64,000 bases of DNA from Chlamydiales bacterium (lineage in GTDB: Bacteria > Chlamydiota > Chlamydiia > Chlamydiales > JAJFMA01): positions 80,338 to 144,337 of the forward strand of contig JAUXSF010000011.1 in NCBI GenBank assembly GCA_030679955.1, read 5' to 3'. Below the pieces are notes generated by a model, which was not told where the DNA came from, ran no database searches, and saw only the letters and a program-made list of their open reading frames with translations. A program made the position numbers and the translations under genes. Below, piece by piece: positions 23,820 through 33,284 of this stretch. The stretch's first letter is position 1. Every line of letters starts with the position of its first letter.

Positions 23820-25577
23820 ATGCTTAGATATTTCATCACATGTTTCCTAATAGTCAGAACTGCTTGCTTCGGCCAAATTCATGATCTTTCTGTAGAACAG
23901 GAAACAGTACTAAGTACTTTTGTGAAAACCCTGCTTAAAGATTCTGAGGCAGGTTATGTGGTTCTTGGTCAAAAGCCAGTATGTGTGGAAGCTTATTTTT
24001 CTAAGGATCCTCTACCTGTTAACTCCTCTGCTCACAAACAGTCTACGGCTTTGAGAGCTGGAGCTAAGATATGGAAGGATCTGGCAGACTCTCCTTCCGA
24101 CACTATTATCCACGTTTGCGACAAAGAAGACCCTCAGCTACCTAGATACATTCATCTTCTTGTCATCAACAAACCGCTTTTCTACAAAGTGGTGGATGAG
24201 AATTTGCCCCTATTTCAATATGTGTTAGGCCCTGCCGTAACCTCTCAAACTCTTTTGGATGAGTTACTTTCTAACCACCAAACAATATATTCTCTTCTTA
24301 AAGGTAACAAGGTTCTAATAGGGATCGTTCTTGGTTATGGTCCGCAAAATTCGTTGTACGTTGGACGAAAAGAAAACATCCAAGAAGCTATGGAAGAAGA
24401 GGTTCCACCCTTCTTAGCAAATACATTAGTGAAGCAAGAGTTCAACCAAGAATTTTTACCATTCTCTCCTACTTTTGGCTTTACGTCCGTAGCGGACGAA
24501 ATAAACAATTTTGAGCAACAAACGACGACCTCTTCCCCAAAGTTAATTACAGAATCGCCACAATTTATCTTTGGCTGGGTGAAGAATTCAGAAAATTCAA
24601 AAAAAATCATCTCTCAACTGGAAGCCAGTCAAGATGTGATCAATAGATCACTTTTGTATTCTTCTTCCTTAGAGCAGACGCTTCAACAATTTGGGAAAAA
24701 GAAGCACACCTCCAAAAAGACCACGCCTAACTCTGCTGCTATTTCAGAAGACATTGACGAGCTAATGGCTCGCGCAATTTGGGAAGTAGTTCAGGATTAT
24801 GACTCCGACTATTTCCCGTATGTTGTGGAAGGCATGCAAACCATGAAATATCAGGGAAAAGTAGATCGCTTGGCCAGATTCCCTGATTATAGAAGAACAT
24901 TTCTTCAAGCCAAGGCCAACTTACAAGAAGCTGACCGTCTTTTCGTGCGGTTGAACCAAGATACGAGCTTTGTCTCATCGATCCCGTCAAAAGTGGCTTT
25001 TCGAACCCTGAAAAACGGCCATGGAGAAACCAAATGTCAAGGTTGCTATGTTTCATTAAGCTACAGCATTTTTTCTCCCTTGGATCAGGTTTTGGCGACT
25101 GAGAAGAACGTCATGGTCAATCTAAAAAACACCATTCCTGGATTTGCGGCAGGGATCAAAGGAATGCGAATCGGTGAAACGAGAGAAGTCCACATTCACC
25201 CATCCTTGGCCTACGGGTTCGACACTTCTTTAGATAAGTGCATTTCCTTGCGAGCAGTTGTTCAGCTTCACGACATTAAGGATAATAGTGAGTTTGACTT
25301 GAAGGTAAGTCAGCTGGATTTGGATTTCATCAATAGCGACGACCAGTTGAAGACCGTTGAGAACAACTACAAGAACGCCATTATTGAACGTTCTGTAGAC
25401 CTTGCCCGTTACCTAAAGAAGAGTGATAAACTGAATTTATCAAAGATAATAAAGCATCTTCGTTCCTTACATGATAGCGGAGATGTCAAATATCCGTTGC
25501 TAACCGAAGAGCAGAGAAACTTGGTTAATCAAGTTCATTGGGACATCTACTTTACGGTCCTCCCATTCAAGTCTTGA
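23820..25577 (+). CDS. Secreted FKBP-type peptidyl-prolyl isomerase with long N-terminal region, 585 aa
   Basis: A signal peptide (ending near ACFG) precedes ~370 residues of unassigned sequence. An FKBP domain follows at ~395-490, with VSLSYSIFS, the substrate-pocket segment IPGFAAGIKGMRIGETREVHIHPSLAYGF and a terminal strand LRAVVQLHDI. A helical tail of ~95 residues ends the protein. FKBP isomerases speed proline isomerisation in folding proteins; related ones (Mip) lie on the surface of Chlamydia and Legionella. The architecture here is much longer than Mip. There is no clear Shine-Dalgarno. It probably shares a transcript with the preceding cysteine-rich gene. Confidence 0.78.
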   Translation: MLRYFITCFLIVRTACFGQIHDLSVEQETVLSTFVKTLLKDSEAGYVVLGQKPVCVEAYFSKDPLPVNSSAHKQSTALRAGAKIWKDLADSPSDTIIHVCDKEDPQLPRYIHLLVINKPLFYKVVDENLPLFQYVLGPAVTSQTLLDELLSNHQTIYSLLKGNKVLIGIVLGYGPQNSLYVGRKENIQEAMEEEVPPFLANTLVKQEFNQEFLPFSPTFGFTSVADEINNFEQQTTTSSPKLITESPQFIFGWVKNSENSKKIISQLEASQDVINRSLLYSSSLEQTLQQFGKKKHTSKKTTPNSAAISEDIDELMARAIWEVVQDYDSDYFPYVVEGMQTMKYQGKVDRLARFPDYRRTFLQAKANLQEADRLFVRLNQDTSFVSSIPSKVAFRTLKNGHGETKCQGCYVSLSYSIFSPLDQVLATEKNVMVNLKNTIPGFAAGIKGMRIGETREVHIHPSLAYGFDTSLDKCISLRAVVQLHDIKDNSEFDLKVSQLDLDFINSDDQLKTVENNYKNAIIERSVDLARYLKKSDKLNLSKIIKHLRSLHDSGDVKYPLLTEEQRNLVNQVHWDIYFTVLPFKS

Positions 25578-25621
25578 CCATCCCGCGTTGGCTAGCTCTT
25601 TCCCAAAAATTGGCTCAAGGC

Positions 25622-26398
25622 TTACTCAAGCCTATCCCCCACCCTTTTTAAATTATTAGCTTGCATTAGTAAATCGGTCATCGCTGCCGGAACGTTTTTA
25701 TAGTTAGGCAATCTATAGCTGTTTCCAAGTTCTTCAGGGATTTTAGACCCGATCCGGAGCATGTAAGGGGATGTTAAAATAACTAAGTCCCAACCTGCCC
25801 CTAATTGAAGTCGTCCTGGGCAGTGGGTTTCGTTGCAAAGATTTGCAAGGCAAGGGGGCGATCTCAAGCTTTCGGGAAATTTCAAAAACTGCAGGCCATG
25901 CAGTAAAGCTACCGTTATCGTTGAGGATGGTACCAGCACAAACATTACGCTAAAACCTTTAGAGTCTTCTAGCCTTAAGATCTCCTGTGTTCGACTTGCC
26001 CTCCAGCCGTCGAACTCCTCATTATCTCGTAAACAAGGAGAGGAATCAGCGAAATAAAGAGATTCAATATACAGCGGCGTAACGACCGGCGTATCGCAAA
26101 AAAGAGGGCCGTTTTCGAACTCCACCTGTTCAATTGCCACGTCATCGCGTCTTTTAATATGTATTTTATGTTTGTGCCAAGTAATGTGATCTAGCCTTGC
26201 GGTTAATTTACCTTGGTCACAATCAAAATGAGTTTCGGATACACCTTTCGGATATGTAAAGTGATATGAAAATTCTTTTTTTGAAGTGTTAAAGCTTAAT
26301 ATCCCCAAAACATATGACTTTCCCGCGATCGTAACTATCAACTTTATTGTTTCTGGCTTACTGGTTCCCGTCCTCTTCGTCGTCGATACTTGACTCAT
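25622..26398 (-). CDS. Protein of unknown function, 258 aa
   Basis: I do not recognise this protein. It begins with a Ser/Thr/Lys-rich stretch, then alternates beta-rich segments (YVLGILSFN, FSYHFTYPKG, ARLDHITWHKHKIHI). It has no signal peptide or membrane helix. Several cysteines cluster at ~190-205. The ATG at 26398 has AAGG upstream and is preferred over a GTG at 26434. It is convergent with the FKBP gene and divergent from the higBA pair, inside the segment bounded by the lepB-end repeats. Confidence 0.55.
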   Translation of the reverse strand: MSQVSTTKRTGTSKPETIKLIVTIAGKSYVLGILSFNTSKKEFSYHFTYPKGVSETHFDCDQGKLTARLDHITWHKHKIHIKRRDDVAIEQVEFENGPLFCDTPVVTPLYIESLYFADSSPCLRDNEEFDGWRASRTQEILRLEDSKGFSVMFVLVPSSTITVALLHGLQFLKFPESLRSPPCLANLCNETHCPGRLQLGAGWDLVILTSPYMLRIGSKIPEELGNSYRLPNYKNVPAAMTDLLMQANNLKRVGDRLE

Positions 26399-26475
26399 CT
26401 CAACACCTTCTAGGTTATCAATCCTTACAGTCACCCTATTGACTCGTCAGTGGTTCCACTCCGCAAAAACTAGTA

Positions 26476-26504
26476 TTGTATAGATGTAGCTTATTTGCTA
26501 CAAT
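26476..26504 (+). promoter_or_regulatory. higBA promoter with overlapping palindrome
   Basis: TTGTAT (26476-26481) and TACAAT (26499-26504) are 17 bases apart. A palindrome TGTAGC-TTATTT-GCTACA (26485-26502) overlaps the -10 and could be the antitoxin operator. The expected transcription start falls at about the higB ATG (26511), so the message may have almost no leader. Confidence 0.5.
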
Positions 26505-26510
26505 GAAGAT

Positions 26511-26849
26511 ATGCACGAGACTACCGACCTTCGAATCTACGAAACTGCTGACGGACAGACACCGTTCGTTGAATGGGAAAAAGGATTAGACTCCACCGCA
26601 AAAGGAGCGGTCCGCGCACGACTTAACCGGCTGCGGATAGGAAATTTTGGTGACTGCAAGCCCGTAGTTGGTGCTAAGATATTTGAGCTTCGAATCGACT
26701 ACGGACCTGGATACCGCATCTATTTTGCTAAGCAAGGACGCAAACTTGTAATTCTCCTTTGTGGTGGCAACAAACGTGGCCAAAACAGAGACATAAAAAA
26801 GGCCAGCGAGTACTGGCAAGATTATCAATCTCGAACCGACGAGGACTAA
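26511..26849 (+). CDS. HigB/RelE-type toxin, 112 aa
   Basis: This is a toxin of the phage Gp49-like/HigB family (PF05973). The pattern TPFVEWEKGLD, a helix, ARLNRLRIGNFGDCKPV, then FELRIDYGPGYRIYF and ILLCGGNKRGQNRDI is typical of these RelE-fold mRNA interferases, including the basic residues in GNKRGQ. Full length. One base separates it from its antitoxin gene. Toxin-before-antitoxin order is usual for higBA. Confidence 0.9.
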   Translation: MHETTDLRIYETADGQTPFVEWEKGLDSTAKGAVRARLNRLRIGNFGDCKPVVGAKIFELRIDYGPGYRIYFAKQGRKLVILLCGGNKRGQNRDIKKASEYWQDYQSRTDED

Positions 26850-26850
26850 T

Positions 26851-27144
26851 ATGGCAAGAAGTAATAGTTATAAAGAACATCTTCATGAGCAGCTACAAGA
26901 ACCCGACGCAGCAGCAGCCTATTTAAACGCTGCATTAGAGGACGAAGATCTCCATGTATTCCTTCTGGCACTTCGCGACATTACAGAAGCGCAAGGCGGA
27001 ATGAGTCATCTTGCCAAAGAAACCGACCTTAACCGTGAAAGCTTGTACAAAACACTCTCAATGCGTGGCAATCCTCGACTTTCTAGCCTACGCTCAGTTC
27101 TTGGAGCGTGTGGTCTAGCGATCTCTATTCAACCTTCGCGCTAG
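26851..27144 (+). CDS. HigA-type antitoxin, 97 aa
   Basis: This is a probable addiction-module antidote with a helix-turn-helix in the C-terminal half: GGMSHLAKETDLNRESLYKTL followed by the loop RGNPRLSSL, the hallmark of this antidote subfamily. It binds the toxin and probably represses the shared promoter at 26476. It is one base after the toxin stop. Confidence 0.9.
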   Translation: MARSNSYKEHLHEQLQEPDAAAAYLNAALEDEDLHVFLLALRDITEAQGGMSHLAKETDLNRESLYKTLSMRGNPRLSSLRSVLGACGLAISIQPSR

Positions 27145-27176
27145 GCTGGCTTTCTGATTTTTTAAGTCTGAGGAGC

Positions 27177-27440
27177 TTATATACGCCCAGCAGTTCCAAG
27201 CGTTCCCCTCTCTGAAACATCGCTCAAGGATTCGTTCAAACGGTGATGAATAAATTCCTTCAGATAAAGTGGGTATCTTTCGATGACTTCTCGATTAGAT
27301 TGACCAGCATATTCTACGTTTGGATAGAGTCGATACGAGTAAATCCAAGCTTTGAACTTTCGGTCATACCAAGGTTTAATTTCCCCAACTTCTTGTAGAG
27401 CTAGTGCTAGATGTGCAGCTAATTCTTTATTGGCGGCCAT
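27177..27440 (-). CDS. Short conserved-type hypothetical protein, 87 aa, possibly truncated
   Basis: Contains a compact motif run W-I-Y-S-Y-R-L-Y-P-N-V-E-Y-A-G, then EVIERYPLYLKEFIHHRLN. I recall similar small proteins in environmental chlamydiae and other bacteria that continue with a Gly/Arg-rich tail; here the protein stops soon after this motif (TLGTAGRI), so the 3' end may be lost. The function is unknown. AAGGGG precedes the ATG. It is convergent with higA. Confidence 0.6.
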   Translation of the reverse strand: MAANKELAAHLALALQEVGEIKPWYDRKFKAWIYSYRLYPNVEYAGQSNREVIERYPLYLKEFIHHRLNESLSDVSERGTLGTAGRI

Positions 27441-27787
27441 ATTTTCCCCTTCTAGGTTGCTTTGCTGTGCCTACAAGCATGAAGGATAATACATTGATCG
27501 TCATTTCAGCGATCAAAAATTTGATTTAATTGGGCAGAAATCTCACTGCAACGTTTTATGTCGTTCTTTCAGAACTCGGCTGCTTTACTGGAAATACCCA
27601 GGCCTCTCGTCCTCGCTACGCTCGTCCTTCGACCTGGGCTGTATTATATCGACCCTTCGGGCCTCAGGATAGCCCTAGCGGCCTGAAAGGCTGCCATGTC
27701 ATAGGCCAGATTGGAGTGTGAACTCAGCGAACACGAAAGCATGCGCCGCACCCTAGATCCACTTGTCCATAAGGTCCATCGAGTCCA
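27441..27787. other. Repeat-rich intergenic region between the 27177 gene and lepB
   Basis: No convincing gene lies here. From ~27598 it becomes GC-rich with imperfect palindromic pieces (CCCAGGC ... CGACCTGGG; CGACCCTTCGGGCCT; GCGGCCTGAAAGGCTGC). It ends in the GTCCATAAGGTCCATCGAG tract at 27763-27790 that abuts the lepB stop. A 63-codon ORF at 27530 is read straight through these repeats and is not a gene. The last ~40 bases belong to the direct repeat shared with 23239-23324. Confidence 0.6.
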
Positions 27788-29713
27788 TTAAGCCGCTTTT
27801 CTTTTGTGGTACAGCGGTGTGGTCATCAACAGGTGGTGACGATACCACCAAATGAGGCCTATTATCGCTGCAATCGCCCAAATGATGATTGTTGGCAATC
27901 CAAACCATGCTCCACTAGCATGATTAGGGAAACCCCACCTATCGCCTATCGGCCAAAGAATAGTTATCGGGGACCCCTCAATATTCGCTTCCGGAACAAA
28001 ACCAAAGGTACGGCTATCAGCACTACGTGCATGGTTGTCACCAAGCACAACATACTGCCCTTCAGGAACTGTGAGGCCAAAAGCACGGATAAAAGAGGCA
28101 TCAATCTTGTTATCTTTAAGTGGTGGTCCATGGTCGCGGAAAGCAATGTACGGACGTGTTGGTGTCGCTGCTTTCTGACGCGCTAGCTCTGATTCGTTGA
28201 ACTTTGTTAAAACAGGATCATCCTTGCGAAGCAATAAGCCACCCATCGTGTATAAGTCGCCATTTCTGAAATACGCAAAGCGAGCAGGAAAACCCAACTG
28301 GTCCGGTGAATATGGAGCAAATACGTTATTAAACTCCATACCTAGGTTGTAGAGAAACTGTATGTTTTCTGGTGTGGGCTTGTACAAGGGATGGTCAGCA
28401 GGAACTTCTGAGCGAACTCCTCCCCAACCCATGCTGTAAACTTTGCCATAATACATCTCGTAGGTGCCGTCTGGAACTCCTGGCAGTTCAGGGCTAGAAG
28501 GATTAAAACGTGTCCCTTCGATTTGCCAAGGTGCCGCAAAGCCTTTCTGCACAACGAAGCGAGATGTGTACATAGTTGCCATCAGTGCCTGTAGTTGGCT
28601 CTCTCGAAGAGGTATGACGGTCACAAATGGTGTTAATGCCACACGCATCTGGCCATATGAGGAATCACCAACACGAGGCTTTGGGTTTGTCAGATTTGGC
28701 GTATGACGAAGCTCCAAATATAGCGGGGCATCTTCCAAGCTTTTGGTATCAACCGAGCTATATGACTTAACTTCTTGCTTCGTCAACAACCTTGCCATAG
28801 CGAAGTTGCGCATTCCCAAGAAATCGGTGTATGTTTGTATGCTGTCATGTGGCTCTAAGGCGGCAAGAGGATTATCCTTCACCCATTCATGCCCGTTATA
28901 GACCATACCTTCCGAACTATTGTAAGATGTTGCGGTAAACTTTCCAGCTGGCTGGTTAAACTGCTTCAGTATGACTTCGTAACCTGATGAACTCCGGTTC
29001 GGACGGTCTAACGAAACACGACCTTCAAAGGTGTTGATAGGGATATGCTCAAGCTTTTCCATTCCTGGGCTAGATAGTTCAGGCGAAATGTCATTGCCAT
29101 CGCGATCGACCCCATAAATGCGGCCGCCATAGAAATATAGGCTATCGCCTGGCACGCCCATTTCACGCTTGATATAGCGCTTCTTACCGGGAAAGAATCC
29201 CCAGTAAACGGTATCGGTATCTGGAAGGTCGATATTAGCTCCCGACCAAATGACGACACCTCCGCGCTTAACCGCGCTTGGGTTAAAATAGAGATGTTTG
29301 TTCTGTAATGGAAGATTGATACCAAACGCTGTTTTGCTAACGAGTAAATGGTCTTGCTCGGCAAAGGTCGGACGCATAGACCCTGTCGGTATTTTAAACG
29401 GTTCGAACCACATTTGTCTGACGCATGTCGCAACAATAAGTGCCACGACGATGGCTAGAATAAACTCTCCTACATACCACAGAGTTGTTCGCTTCTGCTT
29501 GGCAAATTCTAATGCTTCCAACTCGCGAGCCAATTCGTCAGAGCGCTTGCGGTCTTTCTGCAGGCTAGCTTCGTCGAGATCAGACAAGAGTCCTTCAAGC
29601 CTGGTAAGTTGTCGCGTCTCTAACGTGCTTCCGTATTTTTCATACCACTTAATGCGTTCGCGTAAAATGTGACGTGATTTGCTTAGCGAATAAAGACTTC
29701 TATTCCAGAACAT
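27788..29713 (-). CDS. lepB: Signal peptidase I, long chlamydial form, 641 aa
   Basis: Cleaves signal peptides of exported proteins at the periplasmic face. An N-terminal coiled-coil stretch (1-~70) and one membrane helix (~74-95) precede the catalytic serine S112 in IPTGSMRPTF and the lysine K182 in RYIKREMGVPGDSL; GDNHARSADSRTFG follows near residue 570. A C-terminal membrane helix (~605-625) is present. Most bacterial LepB proteins are ~200-320 residues; the ~350-residue insertion between the lysine and GDN boxes is typical of chlamydiae (C. trachomatis LepB is also over 600 residues). It is divergent from the efflux operon. Confidence 0.93.
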   Translation of the reverse strand: MFWNRSLYSLSKSRHILRERIKWYEKYGSTLETRQLTRLEGLLSDLDEASLQKDRKRSDELARELEALEFAKQKRTTLWYVGEFILAIVVALIVATCVRQMWFEPFKIPTGSMRPTFAEQDHLLVSKTAFGINLPLQNKHLYFNPSAVKRGGVVIWSGANIDLPDTDTVYWGFFPGKKRYIKREMGVPGDSLYFYGGRIYGVDRDGNDISPELSSPGMEKLEHIPINTFEGRVSLDRPNRSSSGYEVILKQFNQPAGKFTATSYNSSEGMVYNGHEWVKDNPLAALEPHDSIQTYTDFLGMRNFAMARLLTKQEVKSYSSVDTKSLEDAPLYLELRHTPNLTNPKPRVGDSSYGQMRVALTPFVTVIPLRESQLQALMATMYTSRFVVQKGFAAPWQIEGTRFNPSSPELPGVPDGTYEMYYGKVYSMGWGGVRSEVPADHPLYKPTPENIQFLYNLGMEFNNVFAPYSPDQLGFPARFAYFRNGDLYTMGGLLLRKDDPVLTKFNESELARQKAATPTRPYIAFRDHGPPLKDNKIDASFIRAFGLTVPEGQYVVLGDNHARSADSRTFGFVPEANIEGSPITILWPIGDRWGFPNHASGAWFGLPTIIIWAIAAIIGLIWWYRHHLLMTTPLYHKRKAA

Positions 29714-29832
29714 TATCTATCTCTAGGCTAGAGTGATGAAGGGAGAATCGTATCTCATACGAATCTTTAAGTCGAGCGCTGCTTATCTTTATTGTTTTCA
29801 ATCTGCCTGGGGTTTGGTATATATCGCCCCTT

Positions 29833-32199
29833 ATGCGAATTATCTTTTTGCTTTTTTGTCTGATCGCGCCGCTTTTTGCTGAAGCGTCGAGGAAACCTAT
29901 ACGCATTGCTATGGTGATGGATGGCCCATCACAGTCGCTAGAGAATATCCGCGACATTTTTCAGAAAGAAATCGCTGACTTGATGGACCGTGAACAACTC
30001 ATTGAGTTCTCGGATCCCACACAATTTATGGGCGATTGGTCGGAGGCGCTTATTAGCAAAGAGGTCTCGCGAGCTCTGCGAAACCCACAAATCGATATTG
30101 TTGTCGCTGTAGGCCCTATTGCTTCTAACGATATAGGGCTGCGCAAGAACCTGCCAAAACCCTCTTTTGCTCCTTTTATTATTGATCATGCTTTGCAAGG
30201 CTTGCCTTTCCATGAAGGGGCCTCAGGCGTGCACAATCTGAACTACCTCACCTTTCCCACGGATGTTGAGCGCGATATTCAGATCTTCCAACAGCTAAAG
30301 CCTTTTCAACATCTAACTTTCCTCACCTCTGGATCGCTATCCGACGCTATCCCTGCCTTGAAAACAGCTCTGAAGATTATTACCAATAAGCTGGGGATTG
30401 ATCTGCGCTTTGTGGGTGTAGCCAATTCGTCAAAAAAGGCTCTTGCAGCCATCCCTGATAACACCGAAGCCATCTACTTATTGCCATTGCTACAAATGTC
30501 GTTACAAGAGACTAAAGAGCTTATCGATGGCATAAACGAACGTAAAATCCCCTCTTTTACGCTCTCTGGCAGAACCTATGTCGAAGCTGGTGTTCTGGCA
30601 ACAATGACCCCTGACTCCAATCTAACGCGTTTAGGCCGCCGCTTGGCGCTGAATATTCAACGGACGCTTTTTGGCGAAGAGCCCGGCAACCTGATCGTAG
30701 ACGTGCCAACGAGCGAACAGCTTATCCTAAATATGGAGACAGCCTGCATTATTGATGCAGTACCCTCATGGGAACTGTTGCTAGATGCTGAGGTGGTGAA
30801 AGAGCGCGACATCGTACCAAAAGAGCCGATAGGCCTGCTGGAGGCTGTCGACGAAGCCTTGTGGGCCAATGCCTCCTTAATTGCTGCGCAAAATGCCGTC
30901 GCGTCGGGCTGTGAGGATGTGAACAAAGCCTTTGCTCCGCTACTTCCACAGGTAGAAGTAAAAACTTTTGGCAGAATTATCGATAAAGACCGTGCGATAA
31001 AAAGCCAGGGATGGGAGCCACAAAAAGCGCTGTACGGCGGAGCATCGGCTACGCAGGTTGTATACTCCAATCGTCTGCTGGGTGGCTATAGCATCGAGAA
31101 ATCCAAACAGCTAGCGCGACGCGACCACTACGACTCCATTTATCTAGACACAGTTTTGGACGTCTCCATTTCCTACTTTAATTTGCTGCGAGCGAAGACG
31201 TTGCAGGATATTCAGCTGGCTAACCTGCGTCGGACACGTTCCAACTTGGTAACAGCCCGCCAACGCGTGGCTGTAGGCCAAGCACGTTCTAGCGAGGTTT
31301 TCCGTTGGGAGAGTGAAGTAGCCACCAATCGCACCAACGCCGTGCGTGCTGCCTATAATGTGCGTTCAGCACGCGTGAATCTTAATCAGATTCTGAATAG
31401 AGATCAGGCTTGCCCTATTTCGGTGGAAAAAGTTACAGCGAACGATTGCTTCTGGGTATTGAATGCCGATTGGTTCGAGCATAATATCGCCGACAGCAAA
31501 GGGCTAGAAGCCCTCAGTGATTTTTCGGTTCATGAAGGTTACAGGCTATCCCCCGCTATCCATGAGATGAAACACCTCATTTGCGCGCAAGCTACAGCTT
31601 TAGGCGTGGCAAACCGCGCTTTCTTTGCGCCCGATGTAGGGCTGTCGGCGGAGGTCCGTGATCGCTGGTATGAGGGCGGGAAAGGAACTAATGGTATCCT
31701 CTCTACCAATGGCAAAGACTGGGTACTAGCATTCTCCGTTAATTTCCCGCTATACACTGGCGGAGCTCGAGACGCGGACAAGCGCAAGGCCTTTGATGAT
31801 CTGTTACGACTCTCATGCGAGCTAACAGCACTAGAGCAAAAAATTGAAGAGGCCGTTCGTATCAGCATTAATAATGCCTCGGCTTCCTACGCGGCAATTG
31901 GCCTATCGTTATCCTCTGCGACGGCAGCTGGCAAAAACCTTAGTCTGGTAACCGATGCCTATTCTAAAGGTGCCGCCACGATCATTGATTTACTAGATGC
32001 CCAGAACCAAGCGCTTATCGCCGAGCTTATTGCGGCGAATGCAGAATATGACTTTCTAATCGATTTAGTTCGCCTACAGCGTGCCATGGGCCGCTTTGAC
32101 TTTCTGTCCAATGAAGTCGAACGCGCAGCCATTATGTGCCGACTGAGTGAATTTATAGAAGAACACCGAAAGGATTATCCATGCGTGTCAACTCCTTAA
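29833..32199 (+). CDS. TolC-type outer-membrane factor fused to a periplasmic-binding domain, 788 aa
   Basis: After a signal peptide (ending near LFAEA), residues ~20-330 resemble an ABC-type substrate-binding protein (VVAVGPIASNDIGL, then alternating strands and helices). Residues ~335-788 are a TolC/OEP domain: a first repeat with AQNAVASG, a YFNLLRAKTLQDIQLANLRR helix and TARQRVAVGQARSSEV, and a second repeat ending with DAYSKGAATIIDLLDAQNQ. The OEP part forms the outer-membrane exit duct for the RND pump; the binding domain might deliver periplasmic substrates. There is no Shine-Dalgarno before the ATG. It overlaps the adaptor gene by 19 bases. Confidence 0.8.
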   Translation: MRIIFLLFCLIAPLFAEASRKPIRIAMVMDGPSQSLENIRDIFQKEIADLMDREQLIEFSDPTQFMGDWSEALISKEVSRALRNPQIDIVVAVGPIASNDIGLRKNLPKPSFAPFIIDHALQGLPFHEGASGVHNLNYLTFPTDVERDIQIFQQLKPFQHLTFLTSGSLSDAIPALKTALKIITNKLGIDLRFVGVANSSKKALAAIPDNTEAIYLLPLLQMSLQETKELIDGINERKIPSFTLSGRTYVEAGVLATMTPDSNLTRLGRRLALNIQRTLFGEEPGNLIVDVPTSEQLILNMETACIIDAVPSWELLLDAEVVKERDIVPKEPIGLLEAVDEALWANASLIAAQNAVASGCEDVNKAFAPLLPQVEVKTFGRIIDKDRAIKSQGWEPQKALYGGASATQVVYSNRLLGGYSIEKSKQLARRDHYDSIYLDTVLDVSISYFNLLRAKTLQDIQLANLRRTRSNLVTARQRVAVGQARSSEVFRWESEVATNRTNAVRAAYNVRSARVNLNQILNRDQACPISVEKVTANDCFWVLNADWFEHNIADSKGLEALSDFSVHEGYRLSPAIHEMKHLICAQATALGVANRAFFAPDVGLSAEVRDRWYEGGKGTNGILSTNGKDWVLAFSVNFPLYTGGARDADKRKAFDDLLRLSCELTALEQKIEEAVRISINNASASYAAIGLSLSSATAAGKNLSLVTDAYSKGAATIIDLLDAQNQALIAELIAANAEYDFLIDLVRLQRAMGRFDFLSNEVERAAIMCRLSEFIEEHRKDYPCVSTP

Positions 32200-33269
32200 A
32201 AACTCTAACCTGTCTTTTGACCGTTGCTACCTGCGTTTCTTCATGCGGCGATTCGAAGACGCCAGATGAAGTTGTTCGGCCGGTTCGCACCGTGGCAGTG
32301 CAAATCAATGGTCCCGTCCAGCAACGCGTTTTTGGTGGTGTTTCTAAAGCTGGTGTGGAGTCACGATTAAGCTTTCGTGTTGCCGGCACAATCATTAGCA
32401 GACCAGTTAAGGTTGGGGATGTTGTAAAAAAAGGTACCTTAATCGCATCCCTGGATCCTCATGACTATGACCTGCAGGTAGAAGAGGCAGAGGCATCCGT
32501 TCTAAACGCTGAAGCTCAAGAGCGCCATGCCATCGCACAATATGACCGTGTCAGCAACCTCTATGAAACCGAAAGCGCTTCGCGCTCTGAATTAGATGCC
32601 GCGCGAGCCCAAGCAGAGTCTTCCAAAGCTACGCGAGAAGCTGTTCAGAAAAAGCTAGAACTGGCTAAAGCGCAGTTGGCCTACACCACCCTGAGAACAA
32701 CCAAAGATGGCACCATCGCTGCTGTGGATATTGAAGAAGGTGAGAACGTTGCCGCTGGACAGCCAGTTGTTAGACTAAATGCTGGGGAATCCATGGAAGT
32801 GACTGTATCTATCCCAGAAAGCCTTATATCCAGCATTCGCGAAGATGATCTTGTTTCTGTTAGCTTCGACTCCAAGCCCGGACTCTTTTATCCGGCTGTG
32901 GTGACGGAGGTCGGAGTTTCCCGACAGCTAGCCCCTGCATATCCTGTAAAGGTGCAGTTGCTGCGCCACGTGCCTGATATGCGCTCAGGAATGAGTGCTG
33001 AAGTGCGCTTTAACTTTCCTACTGCCAAAAATGATCAAGGCATTGTTATCCCCCCTATGGCCGTGGCAGAACAAGATGGCAAACAGTACGTGTGGGTTGT
33101 ATCGGGTATCTCGCAGGATGTTGGCCAGGTCGAGCGCCGATCGGTCGCTGTGAACAATATCAGCGGGGATGGCTTGGCTATCAAAGAGGGCTTGAGACCA
33201 GGTGACGTTGTGGTGACGGCAGGACAGCAGTTCCTGGTCGAAGGTCAGAAAGTGCGAGTCATGAAGTAA
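32181..33269 (+). CDS. RND efflux periplasmic adaptor lipoprotein, 362 aa
   Basis: This is a membrane fusion protein that links the RND pump to the outer-membrane factor. The N-terminus has a lipoprotein signal, CVSSCGDS, with the lipidated cysteine at residue 22. It is followed by a barrel-sandwich half (VKVGDVVKKGTLIASLDPHDY), a helical hairpin (~80-165), the second sandwich half (DGTIAAVDIEEGENVAAGQPVVRL) and the beta-barrel and membrane-proximal domains. Length is typical of AcrA-like proteins. It overlaps the upstream gene and lies 15 bases before the pump. Confidence 0.92.
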   Translation: MRVNSLKTLTCLLTVATCVSSCGDSKTPDEVVRPVRTVAVQINGPVQQRVFGGVSKAGVESRLSFRVAGTIISRPVKVGDVVKKGTLIASLDPHDYDLQVEEAEASVLNAEAQERHAIAQYDRVSNLYETESASRSELDAARAQAESSKATREAVQKKLELAKAQLAYTTLRTTKDGTIAAVDIEEGENVAAGQPVVRLNAGESMEVTVSIPESLISSIREDDLVSVSFDSKPGLFYPAVVTEVGVSRQLAPAYPVKVQLLRHVPDMRSGMSAEVRFNFPTAKNDQGIVIPPMAVAEQDGKQYVWVVSGISQDVGQVERRSVAVNNISGDGLAIKEGLRPGDVVVTAGQQFLVEGQKVRVMK

Positions 33270-33284
33270 TACAAGGACCAAAAG

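Noticed and set aside
27530..27721. A 63-codon plus-strand ORF upstream of the lepB end
   Set aside because: It runs through palindromic repeat sequence, has no Shine-Dalgarno and no protein-like composition.
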